NCBI GenBank assembly: GCA_034620365.1
Contig: JAQGEQ010000380.1
Span: forward strand, 3,782,001 to 3,846,000
Length of the DNA: 64,000 nt
Origin: Pegea sp. RAD2-039
Taxonomy: Eukaryota; Chordata; Thaliacea; Salpida; Salpidae
Direction: 5' to 3'
Shown here: in pieces, positions 1-10,702 of the stretch
How positions within the stretch are numbered: position 1 is the stretch's first letter
How the letters are laid out: each line of letters begins with the position of its first letter
Notes under the pieces: model-generated
What the model was told of the DNA's origin: nothing
The model's database searches: none
Seen by the model: only the letters and a program-made list of their open reading frames with translations
Position numbers and translations under genes: made by a program

Positions 1-1069
1 AGATTATTTGTTAATTATAATAAGATCTTTGTTAGTGTCAGAATTATTACTAGATCTTTATTTTAGGATTTTTATTTCTGCAAAATGTTACATTTTTGTA
101 ACTACTTTTTTCAATTTGTTAATAGTTTGGAAACTGATTGTTTCTTTATTCAACAAAAATATTTTGTATCGTAGCAGCATAAATGAAATGAAAATTCATA
201 TTTTATCATCGAAACTACGACATCTAACAAAAAATACTGTTATAAAATATACATGCTTATTATAACATAAGTTTATAGTTATTTTATGTTTAATTTAAAC
301 ACTAGTTAACAATTTTGGTCAAAAATACTTTATAAGTGAATGATTAACTTAAATGTAAATCGCAAATGCAGTTGAACAGTTGAAAATTAAAACAAAAGAA
401 ATATATTTTTATATCTTTAAATTTTTGAGTTAGTTCTCGTAATCTTTATCTCAAATAAATGAATACTTACAAAATTAACTTTTACTTGTTTTTTCCACAT
501 AAATTGCTTGTGCTAAGCAAAACTAGTTATCGTGAAACCAAACTTTTTTATTTAGGATGTTTACCACAATAAAAATAATCAAAATTTCTAAATTCTGGTA
601 AAATACAATTTTCAAAAAAATGGGTTTTACAAAACTACTCTATTGGAAAAACATTATTTAACAACTAGTTTAATTCACAAGCCTGGCTAAAATGGTTCAA
701 CACAATAATATTTACTCTCAAACTTAGAAAGCGAGCCAAATATAGGAGAATATTAATTAAGCTTCTGTCATTTACTTTCTTTGAATCTGGTTTTTATTAG
801 AACTATGATTTATTGTCCCATTCAAAAAATTGCATTAGTATAACTCCAAATAGTTTATAAAATGTTGATATACAAAAAATACAAACTAATATAATTATAA
901 ATTAGCTAATAAGCTTCAGCCTCTACAACAACGTCTTAGCTTAAATGCTTGTTGAAAAAATAAATAATTTAGTTCCATTTAACAATAAGTATTGGTTATT
1001 CAAAAATTACAAAAAACTTACAAAATCAAGAAAATTTGTAAGTAAATAAACACACAATTCTGATTATAA
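1..1069. other. AT-rich intergenic DNA, no gene seen
   Basis: The sequence is AT-rich and low in complexity. One open frame of 85 codons at its start is hydrophobic, made of AT-rich codons, and has no recognisable motif, so it is treated as chance. No RNA gene or repeat is recognised here. Confidence 0.6.
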
Positions 1070-1345
1070 TTTATCAAGGGTAAGTAAACCACTAAGTTTA
1101 AACAATTTTTATAACATATTTGTCAAAAAATATTGACATACTAGCATCTTATTCTTTACATCTACAACTCCTATAATAATAGTTAGTAATTGATGACATT
1201 GATCAAGAAGTTATTGACTGATATAACACAAGGTTTGTGATTTTATTTAATAGCAAATTTACATATGAATTTAGGATGAAAAGATATATATGCTTTCTGG
1301 TTAACAAATTCATTAACTAAACATACTTATAGTGTATACATCTTT
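1070..1345 (+). repeat. Dispersed repeat copy A (FoxA palindrome, outer left)
   Basis: This is one of four related blocks around the FoxA genes. Shared words read on the plus strand include AACATATTTGTCAAAAAATA, AAGTTATTGACTGATATAAC and TTTAGGATGAAAAGATATAT. It has the same orientation as copy C (7600-8034) and the opposite orientation to copies B and D. It lies roughly at the mirror position of copy D about the centre of the inverted duplication, offset by about 160 bp. No coding potential is seen. It could be a non-autonomous mobile element or a duplicated local block. Confidence 0.7.
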
Positions 1346-3072
1346 TAAATGCTTTTTTGCAACTTTTCAAATAGTTTTTTTACATAAATGATACAAGCCA
1401 TTAAACAAAGTAGTCTGGTTTATTATATAAAAAATAACATCAAACACTGTTTACAACAAACTTATTCAATCATAAATTCTTACAATAAGAGAAAAACTTT
1501 CAATTTAAATTAAGTTACATTTAGCTGAAAAATGTTGGTGTAGCTAGTAAATAATAAAAGAGATATTTTCAAATAAGACTTTAAAGCTTTGTATTGCATC
1601 AATTAGCCATTTTTTCAAAAAAAGCTTTGATAAGATTCTCAGCAACAGTCGTTTTATTATAAGTAAAAAATATAAATAAAATAAAATTACGGAGATTGAA
1701 AGACTTCAAATTTTGAGGATATTATAAACGATTAAACTTTAAATTTAAAAAAATGAAATTTTTACCAAAGATTAAAGTCGTTGCATTAGTTAAACATTAA
1801 CTTAACTTAAAGTAGATATCAAGACTTATCATAAACTATGAGCTATAAAAATATTAAGTCTTCAAAATCATAGATTCTAAAACATTATAACAACTTAGAT
1901 AAGCTGAAAATATTTTACAAATTTGAGCAAATTAGTAGTATATACATCAAAGTAATTACTTCGTCACAAAGCAAACATAAAATTTGTATTTTCAATTGAT
2001 ACCTAAAAATACGTTAAAAATAAATACACATCAATCAAAAGAAAATTCAATTTAAAATCTATAAAAACAGCTACTAGTTAGTCTTTACTATGAATTGTTG
2101 TAAAATTTAATTTTTGTAAAATGATACTTCTTCGGAAAAAGTCTTTAACAGATAGTCACACATTCTTATACGAAATTGTGATTTTTACTGAAGTCATTTT
2201 TGAAAGAATCCAGCGAAAATAAAATTATTTAGCTGATATAAGTGTTATAAAAACTCAAAACAATAAGACGTACAGCAGTTGAACAGATTTTGAAATTTAA
2301 GTTGATAAACTCATTGAGACCTTCAAAAAAATCAACAAATTCTTTCTCAACTATTCAGAAAAAATTTTTTGGTGGTTTCACTGAAATCAGTTTATCATAA
2401 AAAAACGATTTTTTAGAAACGAATTTTTATTCAGATTAAACAATGAAAATAGAAAAATCTTTTATATCAAAAATCCTTTTGAATGAAAGAAATTTGGAAC
2501 AAAAATGTTCCGATACGTTTCCGATATTTCCAATTTCAATGAATTATATGAAAATAACCAAAAGTTTTGGCAGCTAGAAAAAATTACAAATTAAAAAATT
2601 TTCTAAATCATTGACCAACATGGAAAAAATTATTCTAAAATTACTTTATGGCTGTTTATTGTAATTATTGTTTGGAATTATGGCCAACAAAAAGACGATT
2701 ATGGCAATTTAATTACAAACTAAACATGAAAATAAAGTTACTCTAAATAAATTATAAGAAGATAAAAAGGAAAATACCAGTAGCAACCATTAATACCATT
2801 AAATTAGAAATAAAAGAATATGTACAGAGTAAGTAAACAAGAAACAGGTTCCGAAGATTTACAAAATAAAATAGTAATTTTTAACAACAAATTAGTGAGA
2901 TGTCTTAAAATCTTGGTTATTAAAATACAGTATTATAAAATACAATTTGAGTGTTTGGATTAATAATTTACTTTATCCACAATTGCAGTACTGTGGAAGG
3001 TTTCAGATCGATCACTGCCACATTTCTCCTATTTTTCCCATCTTATCACTGATCCAGGATACGAAATCGTGA

Positions 3073-3343
3073 TGACGTCACTAAGCAACAGTGATGCTAT
3101 CACTAAAATTATGGTTTCAAAAAGATACGTTAAATGTGATATGAATTGTTCAACTCTTTTCAAGCTTCATGCGGCACGTGACTTGCTAGGTATACATGAC
3201 GTCACATTGCAAACATTTACTGTGTGACGTCAGCTTAAGACAAAATGGTCGATAATCATTTTACCTCTTGTGTTTGTGACATATTCTGCTATTGGTGTAG
3301 CAAGCCAGCTTGTGACGTGACGTAATAGTTCGGTGTGACGTCA
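3073..3343. promoter_or_regulatory. Cluster of four TGACGTCA (CRE/ATF-type) sites, FoxA copy 1
   Basis: Perfect TGACGTCA palindromes lie at 3073-3080, 3197-3204, 3225-3232 and 3336-3343. The last is inside the FoxA coding end and the others are just downstream of the gene. A CACGTG E-box lies beside them at 3175-3180. TGACGTCA is the consensus site for CREB/ATF bZIP dimers. Binding is inferred, not shown. Confidence 0.5.
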
Positions 3344-4878
3344 TTGTTGATGCTCATCAAGTGTTGAACGTGGGTTGGTTGTGGATCGAGTGATGGTGTT
3401 GGTGTTTGTTGAATTCGTTGGTTGTTGTCTCCATTGGACTGTTGATCTTGTTCTTGAACAAGCAAATTATGTTGTTGTTGCTGATTGCTGTTGCTGGTGT
3501 TGTAAAGATTTGCCAGATTGTTGCTTTGGTTACTGTGTGGCTGGTTGTATTGCATTTGAAAGACTTCTTGGTATGTGCGAAAGTCGTAGTTTTGTTGTTG
3601 GTTGATCAAACTGTTGATAGAAAATGGGTGTTGTGAAAACGATTGCTGATCAGTCTTCATGTTATTTGCTGTATTCATCATTGTATACTGAGATCCATTC
3701 ATTGATAAACCCTGAATAGAGTCAACAGTAGCAGCAGATGCTGTCACGTGCTGTTGAGTAGGCAAAACACTTTGGAATCCATTCGGAATGAAACTTTGAT
3801 GGTTGTTTGCAAAAGCTGTCGGATACATTAAGTGCTGGTTAGAGCTTGGAATTGCTGTCACAAAATTGGAAGGAAGAGACGGTAATGTAGTATTATCAAT
3901 TGAAGAGTTCATGCTGTTACTAGTGTTACTGTTGGCTCCATTTTGCTGCTGTTGCACTGTATCTACAGCTTCCATTGTATGAAGGCTTGTGTCATTGTTA
4001 TGTTGATCACTTTCATTTGCATTGACTAAAAGTGGCTTTGTATCAATCTGGCTTTCAACTTGATCTACAATTAGCACTTGATTTGTTGCTAGGTCATTTG
4101 TCGAACTGGTGTCTTGTCTTTCTCTGACATCATCAAGTTTTTGTTTAGTCGGCTCGTTTTCTTCCTTAACTCTAGCTTCATTTTGTGCAGCTCTAATGGC
4201 TGCCTTTTTTTCACATTTAAATCGCTTCTGGCGCCTAAGATAACATCCATTTTCAAACATATTTCCAGCTTGTGGATGCAAAGTCCAGTAAGAACCTTTG
4301 CCTGGTTTATCGGGCGACCTCGGAACTTTTACAAAACAATCATTGAATGACAAACTATGTCTGATGGAGTTTTGCCATCTTTGTTGGTTTGCTCGATAGA
4401 AAGGAAATAAATCCATTATCCACTGATACACTTCACTTAGTGTCATCATCTTGTTTCCTGATGCTTGTATAGCCATTGTTATTAATGATATATAGCTGTA
4501 AGGAGGCTTAGCATGAGTGTAGTTCCTACGAGCGTACACGGCCGCAGTGTTCTTATCTGCTGTGCGATGTGGGCCTATAGTGGTGGGAACCAAAGACATA
4601 TTAGGACTCATGGTTGCGTATGGTGGTCCCATACCAGATGAGTGTTGAGCAAACTGCGATACATTAGGTGGAGGAATTCCTGAACTAGCAATTGGGTTGT
4701 AGCTTTGCTGAATGGTCGGTTGAATAACTGAAGATTGATTATAAGAAGAAGCAGAAAGACTGATTGGAGATGTCGGATTAAAGGCTGTTGGTTGATAAAT
4801 GGTTGGCTGAGGATATCTAACTGCTCCTGCTGGTAACTGAAGCTCAGAAACTGGTGCTGTACCTGTAGGTGTAAACAT
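3289..4878 (-). CDS. FOXA: FoxA forkhead transcription factor, copy 1
   Basis: A single uninterrupted frame of 529 aa. The forkhead (winged-helix) DNA-binding domain spans about residues 122-222, from [17 protein letters not shown] through the recognition-helix segment [13 protein letters not shown] to [15 protein letters not shown], which is diagnostic of the FoxA class. A C-terminal FoxA transactivation motif, HPFSINSLI, lies at about residues 417-425. The rest is Gln/Asn/Ser-rich, as is usual for these nuclear factors. FoxA proteins are pioneer regulators of endoderm, gut and axial development in animals. No intron interrupts the frame. An AG directly precedes the ATG in TTTGTAAG|ATG and could be a cis- or trans-splice acceptor. 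It differs from copy 2 at three residues: Ala/Thr near residue 17, Ser/Asn in the NANE(S/N)DQ segment, and Ser/Gly in the NGFQ(S/G)VLP segment. Confidence 0.97.
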   Translation of the reverse strand: MFTPTGTAPVSELQLPAGAVRYPQPTIYQPTAFNPTSPISLSASSYNQSSVIQPTIQQSYNPIASSGIPPPNVSQFAQHSSGMGPPYATMSPNMSLVPTTIGPHRTADKNTAAVYARRNYTHAKPPYSYISLITMAIQASGNKMMTLSEVYQWIMDLFPFYRANQQRWQNSIRHSLSFNDCFVKVPRSPDKPGKGSYWTLHPQAGNMFENGCYLRRQKRFKCEKKAAIRAAQNEARVKEENEPTKQKLDDVRERQDTSSTNDLATNQVLIVDQVESQIDTKPLLVNANESDQHNNDTSLHTMEAVDTVQQQQNGANSNTSNSMNSSIDNTTLPSLPSNFVTAIPSSNQHLMYPTAFANNHQSFIPNGFQSVLPTQQHVTASAATVDSIQGLSMNGSQYTMMNTANNMKTDQQSFSQHPFSINSLINQQQNYDFRTYQEVFQMQYNQPHSNQSNNLANLYNTSNSNQQQQHNLLVQEQDQQSNGDNNQRIQQTPTPSLDPQPTHVQHLMSINNDVTPNYYVTSQAGLLHQ

Positions 4879-5064
4879 CTTACAAATAATAAAAATTCAA
4901 TCTAGAAAACAACTCTTCCTTTTAACTACTCAACTTGTTCATAAAATGTTTGATAATTGAAAATCTTTGCTTTATATTGCTTAGTAAAAAAATGAAAAAA
5001 TAATTTGAGAGCAGGTTATAAATGTCAATAAAACGTCCTCTTGTGTAACATGGAGCTCAAAAAA

Positions 5065-5096
5065 GCAAACAAAAGACGATTTTACCGAATGTTTAC
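5065..5096. promoter_or_regulatory. Two forkhead-consensus sites upstream of FoxA copy 1
   Basis: TGTTTAC lies at 5090-5096, and GCAAACA (TGTTTGC on the other strand) lies at 5065-5071. Both fit the forkhead core TRTTTRY. They sit about 190-220 bp upstream of the ATG, inside the near-identical arm, and are duplicated at 8560-8566 and 8585-8591. FoxA self-regulation is a possible reading. Confidence 0.4.
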
Positions 5097-5138
5097 CTCC
5101 GACCCACCTATCCAACCAGTTAAACTGCTTGTTAAAGC

Positions 5139-5622
5139 CTACGCTAAAGGGAGTTCACTTTTCCTTAGAATCAATTTTGTCAGATTCAATGAAATTTGAA
5201 ATAAAACTAATTCATTGACAGCTTTATTTATCATTAAACAAAATTATGTAGAATTATTTCTTATAATAATTTCGATATTTTTAATACAAAATGTTTTATA
5301 ACTCGACTTTAATTTTTACTTTATTTTATAATTCAACCAAGTTTGTTTGAAAATGACATCAATTCAGTTAATTAACTTTCTACCTGTTTCTACATTTTAT
5401 TCGACTAAGATTTGTATAATCTTTTGAAAGCAAAATCTTATATTTGATTTATTGTATAGGTTCGACACTAGTGTTAGTAATGTAAAAAGATAGTTATTTT
5501 AATTTATCAGAGATTATATCAAATGAGTTTTTATCCTAATTCATCTTTGAAAAGTTTTCTTGAGAAACACTAAAAATCAAATTTGTTTAGTAAGTAACTC
5601 ACCTAGTTTACTTATGTTAAAG
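5139..5622. other. Diverged palindrome spacer, left side
   Basis: No gene is seen. This stretch has almost exactly the same length as its mirror 8035-8517 but is only weakly similar to it. The similarity is clearest next to copy B, where CTAGTTTACTTATG can be matched on the other side. It looks like homologous non-coding DNA that has drifted. Confidence 0.6.
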
Positions 5623-6060
5623 AGGTGCTAATTATCTCCGCAAAAAAAGAAATCTGTAAACATTAGTTTGTAGTTTTTGTGTAAAATTTGTTCTTTCAAC
5701 AAATGATAAAAAAGATTGTTAATATATGTGTACACTGAAATGAATAAGTAAGTATGCTTAGTTAACAAAGTCAGTTTATATAAGTAAGTATATGTATCTT
5801 TTCATCCTAAATTTATATGTATATTTGCCATTAAATAATAACACACAAATCTTGTGTTATATCAGTCAATAACTTCATGTTCAATATTATCACCTGTTTT
5901 ATATACCTTATAAATTGTAGATATAAGGTATAGAATGCTTTTATGTCAATATTTTTTGTCAAATATGTTATTAAAACTGTTTAAACTCAATGATTTACTT
6001 ATCCCTTATATTTAACAATCAACAATGTGTACTTATTTGCTTGTAGTTTCTTGTTTTGTA
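5623..6060 (-). repeat. Dispersed repeat copy B (inner left)
   Basis: Positions 5623-5891 are the reverse complement of 7764-8034 at high identity (an estimated nine in ten bases). Paired coordinates again sum to 13,655-13,657, so lengths are preserved. Positions 5892-6060 match copies A, C and D more loosely. The orientation is opposite to A and C. No ORF is present. Confidence 0.75.
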
Positions 6061-7599
6061 TAGTGTGTACAATTTTTATTAAAACGATTTTATTATTGTG
6101 TTGAGTAAAATTTGTTGCTGTTTATTTACCAATAACACAAAACTATTTCTTATCAGCAGTCTTCTTGAGTATATAGATTTTTATCTATACCACCAAAGTA
6201 GTCACTCGCTTTTATTTATATATCTTACACTAAATTATTTTTACAGTTGAATAATCTTTTCTCTGAATTATATAAGCCTTTTGAAGAGTTTACTTTTGTT
6301 TTACTTTTATATAACACAGCTTGGTTTAAGTTTGACAATTTTAAAAATACAACTTTTAGAAAAAAATAGTATAAAAAGCTGTACATGAAATCTAACTTTA
6401 ATCTTAAGTAATTTTGATCTACTTTTTTATGACTTACTAATCATGTAATCATACCTGCAGTCGTACTGCTGCAAATACTCAGATATAATATTCTGTTAAA
6501 TTTGTTGAAATTGTAGACATTCCTTAACTTTAATTTCCAGAATAATGTTTCTTTTTAAATTAGACTTACAATTACTGATTTCAAGTATTGGGTCATTTTC
6601 TAATCAACAACTTATACCACTTTAGTATAATTAGAGACCTTAGTAGGATATAAATTATGATTTATTTGAAAACTAAATTTGTAAAAATAAATTTATTGAT
6701 TAAATAAGCTTATTATTACTATAAGTTTATTGCTGACGTATTTTTCTGTCAAAAACTGATTAACATTTTTATTTGGAACGTTTTTTAAAGTTAATCATTA
6801 ACTTAGTTGTGCATATTCTAAGCAAGTCTATAGTTAATAATATTGAAAATTGTTAGAAGAGAATAAAATACTAAGCCATTTCTGTTAAATCTGCAGATCA
6901 AACTTTCTATTCACGTTTTCTTTTAAGTTCTTTTTAATGCCAAAATCAATTTCACTAAGACACAGCTTTGTTTTATATTAACAAACTATAACTATTTCAA
7001 ACTGTTCTACCGTCATTAATGTTATTCAAACAAAATTTTTGTTATTGAGACTGCTACAAATTGTACGATTTAAAGTTTTTGTAATAAATGACAATAATGG
7101 CAAGTTTTGAGTAGTTTTTATTTATAAATATTATCAGTATACATGTAGTAATAAAAAATATTTTTTAAAGGTTTTTTAGATAACCATTTTGACTTATTTC
7201 GAGCAAAAGTAGTTCGAATAATCAATGGAGTTTTTGGATAAAGTTTGATGACTCTATTAAAAAAATAAGATAATCGATTACAAAATGATCTTTAAATTGT
7301 TTTTCTCAAATTTTACTGTTTTTTTTAATCAAATAAATCATTTGTTTCTTAAGAATTATTTAATTGAATTTTGTACTTTTTTTTCTTAAGATTTTAATAT
7401 ATAATAACTACTAAATCAGCACAATAAAATATGTTTACATCTTGATCATTTTCATTTAATATAATAATATATTTTAATTTTGCATCTCTACTTTAAAGCA
7501 GCTAATTTTTTCTTAAAAAAGTTTACTCAGTATGATTGGAAAAAGATTGATCTAACTCAACACTACAAAGACAAATAGCAAAGCTCACCAGAAAAGCGA
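6061..7599. other. Centre of the FoxA inverted duplication
   Basis: AT-rich, with no gene. Weak mirror similarity persists inward, for example GTGTTGAGT near 6097 against ACTCAACAC near 7557. The symmetry point by FoxA coordinates is near 6828. This is the divergent intergenic region of the two FoxA genes. Confidence 0.5.
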
Positions 7600-8034
7600 A
7601 TAAGCGCAAAGAAAAAGAAAAAGAAAGTAGAATTACAAGTTATTTGGATACTAGTTAAAAATCATCTACTAAACAGCTTTAATAACATATTCAACAAACA
7701 ATATTTATATAAGATCTTTTTAATTACAGCTACTAACAGAAGTTATTTAAACTCTAAGCCAGATGATAATATTGAACATGAAGTTATTGACTGATATAAC
7801 ACAAGATTTGTGTGTTATTATTTAATGGCAAATATACATATAAATTTAGGATGAAAAGATATATATGCTTACTTATATAAACCAACTTTGTTAACTAAGC
7901 ATACTTACTTATTCATTTCAGTGTACACATATATTAACAATCTTCTTTTATCATTTGTTGAAAGAACAAATTTTACACAAAAACTACAAACTAATGTTTA
8001 CAGATTTGTTTTTTAACTTGGATAATTAGCACCT
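7600..8034 (+). repeat. Dispersed repeat copy C (inner right)
   Basis: This is the mirror image of copy B. The strongly conserved part is 7764-8034, running from TGATAATATTGAACATG to TAATTAGCACCT. The part before it aligns more weakly with copies A, B and D through AACATATT...CAA...AATATT. It has the same orientation as copy A. Confidence 0.75.
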
Positions 8035-8517
8035 TTAAACAAAGGCAAACTAGTTACAAGTTAAAGAAAAGTTTAAACAATTTTAAAAACATAAAAAGTA
8101 ACTTAATATCTTAGATTATTACTAAAAATAACTTTAAATTCTAAGTTTTAAACAGTCTCGATTTATATGAACTTTTGCCTTCTATCAAAATCCCTTCTGA
8201 CAGGTTTGATAAAAATATTTTAATGTAAAAAAATTCAAGTAATATTTCAAAAGATATTAAAGCAAGATATAAAGATCGAAATTAAAAAGATCAAGTGTTC
8301 AATAAAGCTTCTACCTCAAAGTGTAAGTTTTTACGTAAAAACAGAAAGTAGCAGAATCAATTAATTTTATATTTTCCAAAAATCAATGGTAATTTTAGAA
8401 TAAGGTATTTATCAATAAAATCTTGACTGAAAGCTATACAAAGTAAAAAAATGTTTTTTTCACAACTTTCCAAAACCTACCACAAATACATCTAGAAGAG
8501 AACTTATTTCAATTTGA
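8035..8517. other. Diverged palindrome spacer, right side
   Basis: The counterpart of 5139-5622, with matched length and low identity. No gene or known element is seen. Confidence 0.6.
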
Positions 8518-8559
8518 GCTTTAACAAGCAGTTTAACTGGTTGGATAGGTGGGTCGGAG

Positions 8560-8591
8560 GTAAACATTCGGTAAAATCGTCTTTTGTTTGC
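8560..8591. promoter_or_regulatory. Two forkhead-consensus sites upstream of FoxA copy 2
   Basis: GTAAACA lies at 8560-8566 and TGTTTGC at 8585-8591, the mirror of the pair upstream of copy 1. They lie about 190-220 bp upstream of the start codon. Confidence 0.4.
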
Positions 8592-8777
8592 TTTTTTGAG
8601 CTCCATGTTACACAAGAGGACGTTTTATTGACATTTATAACCTGCTCTCAAATTATTTTTTCATTTTTTTACTAAGCAATATAAAGCAAAGATTTTCAAT
8701 TATCAAACATTTTATGAACAAGTTGAGTAGTTAAAAGGAAGAGTTGTTTTCTAGATTGAATTTTTATTATTTGTAAG

Positions 8778-10367
8778 ATGTTTACACCTACAGGTACAGC
8801 ACCAGTTTCTGAGCTTCAGTTACCAACAGGAGCAGTTAGATATCCTCAGCCAACCATTTATCAACCAACAGCCTTTAATCCAACATCTCCAATCAGTCTT
8901 TCTGCTTCTTCTTATAATCAATCTTCAGTTATTCAACCGACCATTCAGCAAAGCTACAACCCAATTGCTAGTTCAGGAATTCCTCCACCTAATGTATCGC
9001 AGTTTGCTCAACACTCATCTGGTATGGGACCACCATACGCAACCATGAGTCCTAATATGTCTTTGGTTCCCACCACTATAGGCCCACATCGCACAGCAGA
9101 TAAGAACACTGCGGCCGTGTACGCTCGTAGGAACTACACTCATGCTAAGCCTCCTTACAGCTATATATCATTAATAACAATGGCTATACAAGCATCAGGA
9201 AACAAGATGATGACACTAAGTGAAGTGTATCAGTGGATAATGGATTTATTTCCTTTCTATCGAGCAAACCAACAAAGATGGCAAAACTCCATCAGACACA
9301 GTTTGTCATTCAATGATTGTTTTGTAAAAGTTCCGAGGTCGCCCGATAAACCAGGCAAAGGTTCTTACTGGACTTTGCATCCACAAGCTGGAAATATGTT
9401 TGAAAATGGATGTTATCTTAGGCGCCAGAAGCGATTTAAATGTGAAAAAAAGGCAGCCATTAGAGCTGCACAAAATGAAGCTAGAGTTAAGGAAGAAAAC
9501 GAGCCGACTAAACAAAAACTTGATGATGTCAGAGAAAGACAAGACACCAGTTCGACAAATGACCTAGCAACAAATCAAGTGCTAATTGTAGATCAAGTTG
9601 AAAGCCAGATTGATACAAAGCCACTTTTAGTCAATGCAAATGAAAATGATCAACATAACAATGACACAAGCCTTCATACAATGGAAGCTGTAGATACAGT
9701 GCAACAGCAGCAAAATGGAGCCAACAGTAACACTAGTAACAGCATGAACTCTTCAATTGATAATACTACATTACCGTCTCTTCCTTCCAATTTTGTGACA
9801 GCAATTCCAAGCTCTAACCAGCACTTAATGTATCCGACAGCTTTTGCAAACAACCATCAAAGTTTCATTCCAAATGGATTCCAAGGTGTTTTGCCTACTC
9901 AACAGCACGTGACAGCATCTGCTGCTACTGTTGACTCTATTCAGGGTTTATCAATGAATGGATCTCAGTATACAATGATGAATACAGCAAATAACATGAA
10001 GACTGATCAGCAATCGTTTTCACAACACCCATTTTCTATCAACAGTTTGATCAACCAACAACAAAACTACGACTTTCGCACATACCAAGAAGTCTTTCAA
10101 ATGCAATACAACCAGCCACACAGTAACCAAAGCAACAATCTGGCAAATCTTTACAACACCAGCAACAGCAATCAGCAACAACAACATAATTTGCTTGTTC
10201 AAGAACAAGATCAACAGTCCAATGGAGACAACAACCAACGAATTCAACAAACACCAACACCATCACTCGATCCACAACCAACCCACGTTCAACACTTGAT
10301 GAGCATCAACAATGACGTCACACCGAACTATTACGTCACGTCACAAGCTGGCTTGCTACACCAATAG
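8778..10367 (+). CDS. FOXA: FoxA forkhead transcription factor, copy 2
   Basis: A single-exon frame of 529 aa, 526 residues identical to copy 1. It has the same forkhead domain (about residues 122-222), the same C-terminal HPFSINSLI motif (417-425) and the same Gln/Asn-rich linkers. Synonymous differences are also very few, so the identity is not explained by protein-level selection alone. The gene is divergently oriented to copy 1 with about 3.9 kb between start codons. Both copies look intact, so this is a duplicate pair rather than a gene plus a pseudogene. An assembly artefact is unlikely because the interleaved spacers differ. Confidence 0.97.
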   Translation: MFTPTGTAPVSELQLPTGAVRYPQPTIYQPTAFNPTSPISLSASSYNQSSVIQPTIQQSYNPIASSGIPPPNVSQFAQHSSGMGPPYATMSPNMSLVPTTIGPHRTADKNTAAVYARRNYTHAKPPYSYISLITMAIQASGNKMMTLSEVYQWIMDLFPFYRANQQRWQNSIRHSLSFNDCFVKVPRSPDKPGKGSYWTLHPQAGNMFENGCYLRRQKRFKCEKKAAIRAAQNEARVKEENEPTKQKLDDVRERQDTSSTNDLATNQVLIVDQVESQIDTKPLLVNANENDQHNNDTSLHTMEAVDTVQQQQNGANSNTSNSMNSSIDNTTLPSLPSNFVTAIPSSNQHLMYPTAFANNHQSFIPNGFQGVLPTQQHVTASAATVDSIQGLSMNGSQYTMMNTANNMKTDQQSFSQHPFSINSLINQQQNYDFRTYQEVFQMQYNQPHSNQSNNLANLYNTSNSNQQQQHNLLVQEQDQQSNGDNNQRIQQTPTPSLDPQPTHVQHLMSINNDVTPNYYVTSQAGLLHQ

Positions 10368-10583
10368 CAGAATATGTCACAAACACAAGAGGTAAAATGA
10401 TTATCGACCATTTTGTCTTAAGCTGACGTCACACAGTAAATGTTTGTAATGTGACGTCATGTATACCTAGCAAGTCACGTGCCGCATGAAGCTTGAAAAG
10501 AGTTGAACAATTCATATCACATTTAACGTATCTTTTTGAAACCATAATTTTAGTGATAGCATCACTGTTGCTTAGTGACGTCA
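10313..10583. promoter_or_regulatory. Cluster of four TGACGTCA (CRE/ATF-type) sites, FoxA copy 2
   Basis: Perfect sites lie at 10313-10320, 10424-10431, 10452-10459 and 10576-10583, with a CACGTG at 10476-10481. This is the mirror of the cluster at 3073-3343. Confidence 0.5.
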
Positions 10584-10702
10584 TCACGATTTCGTATCCT
10601 GGATCAGTGATAAGATGGGAAAAATAGGAGAAATGTGGCAGTGATCGATCTGAAACCTTCCACAGTACTGCAATTGTGGACAAAGTAAATTATTAATCCA
10701 AA

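Larger units (their letters stand above)
2954..5138 (-). repeat. Left near-identical arm of FoxA inverted duplication
   Basis: This 2,185-bp block is the reverse complement of 8518-10702. Paired coordinates sum to 13,656 at every point checked, so there is no net insertion or deletion. By eye I find about six substitutions, three of which change an amino acid in FoxA. Identity stops abruptly at both ends: the outer edge at 2954/10702 runs into unrelated sequence within a few bases. The arm holds the whole FoxA ORF, about 260 bp of upstream DNA and about 335 bp of downstream DNA. Confidence 0.95.
8518..10702 (+). repeat. Right near-identical arm of FoxA inverted duplication
   Basis: The reverse complement of 2954-5138, with no net indel. 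It begins at GCTTTAACAAGCAG and ends at TATTAATCCAAA; sequence outside both ends no longer matches the partner. It contains FoxA copy 2 with short flanks. Confidence 0.95.

Noticed and set aside
8-265. Hydrophobic open frame of 85 codons at the window start
   Set aside because: Composition matches random AT-rich DNA, with no motif, splice context or neighbour support.
9306-10683. Open frames antisense to FoxA, also mirrored in copy 1 (3375-4350)
   Set aside because: They are shadows of FoxA; Val/Cys-rich text is the complement of Gln/Asn codons.
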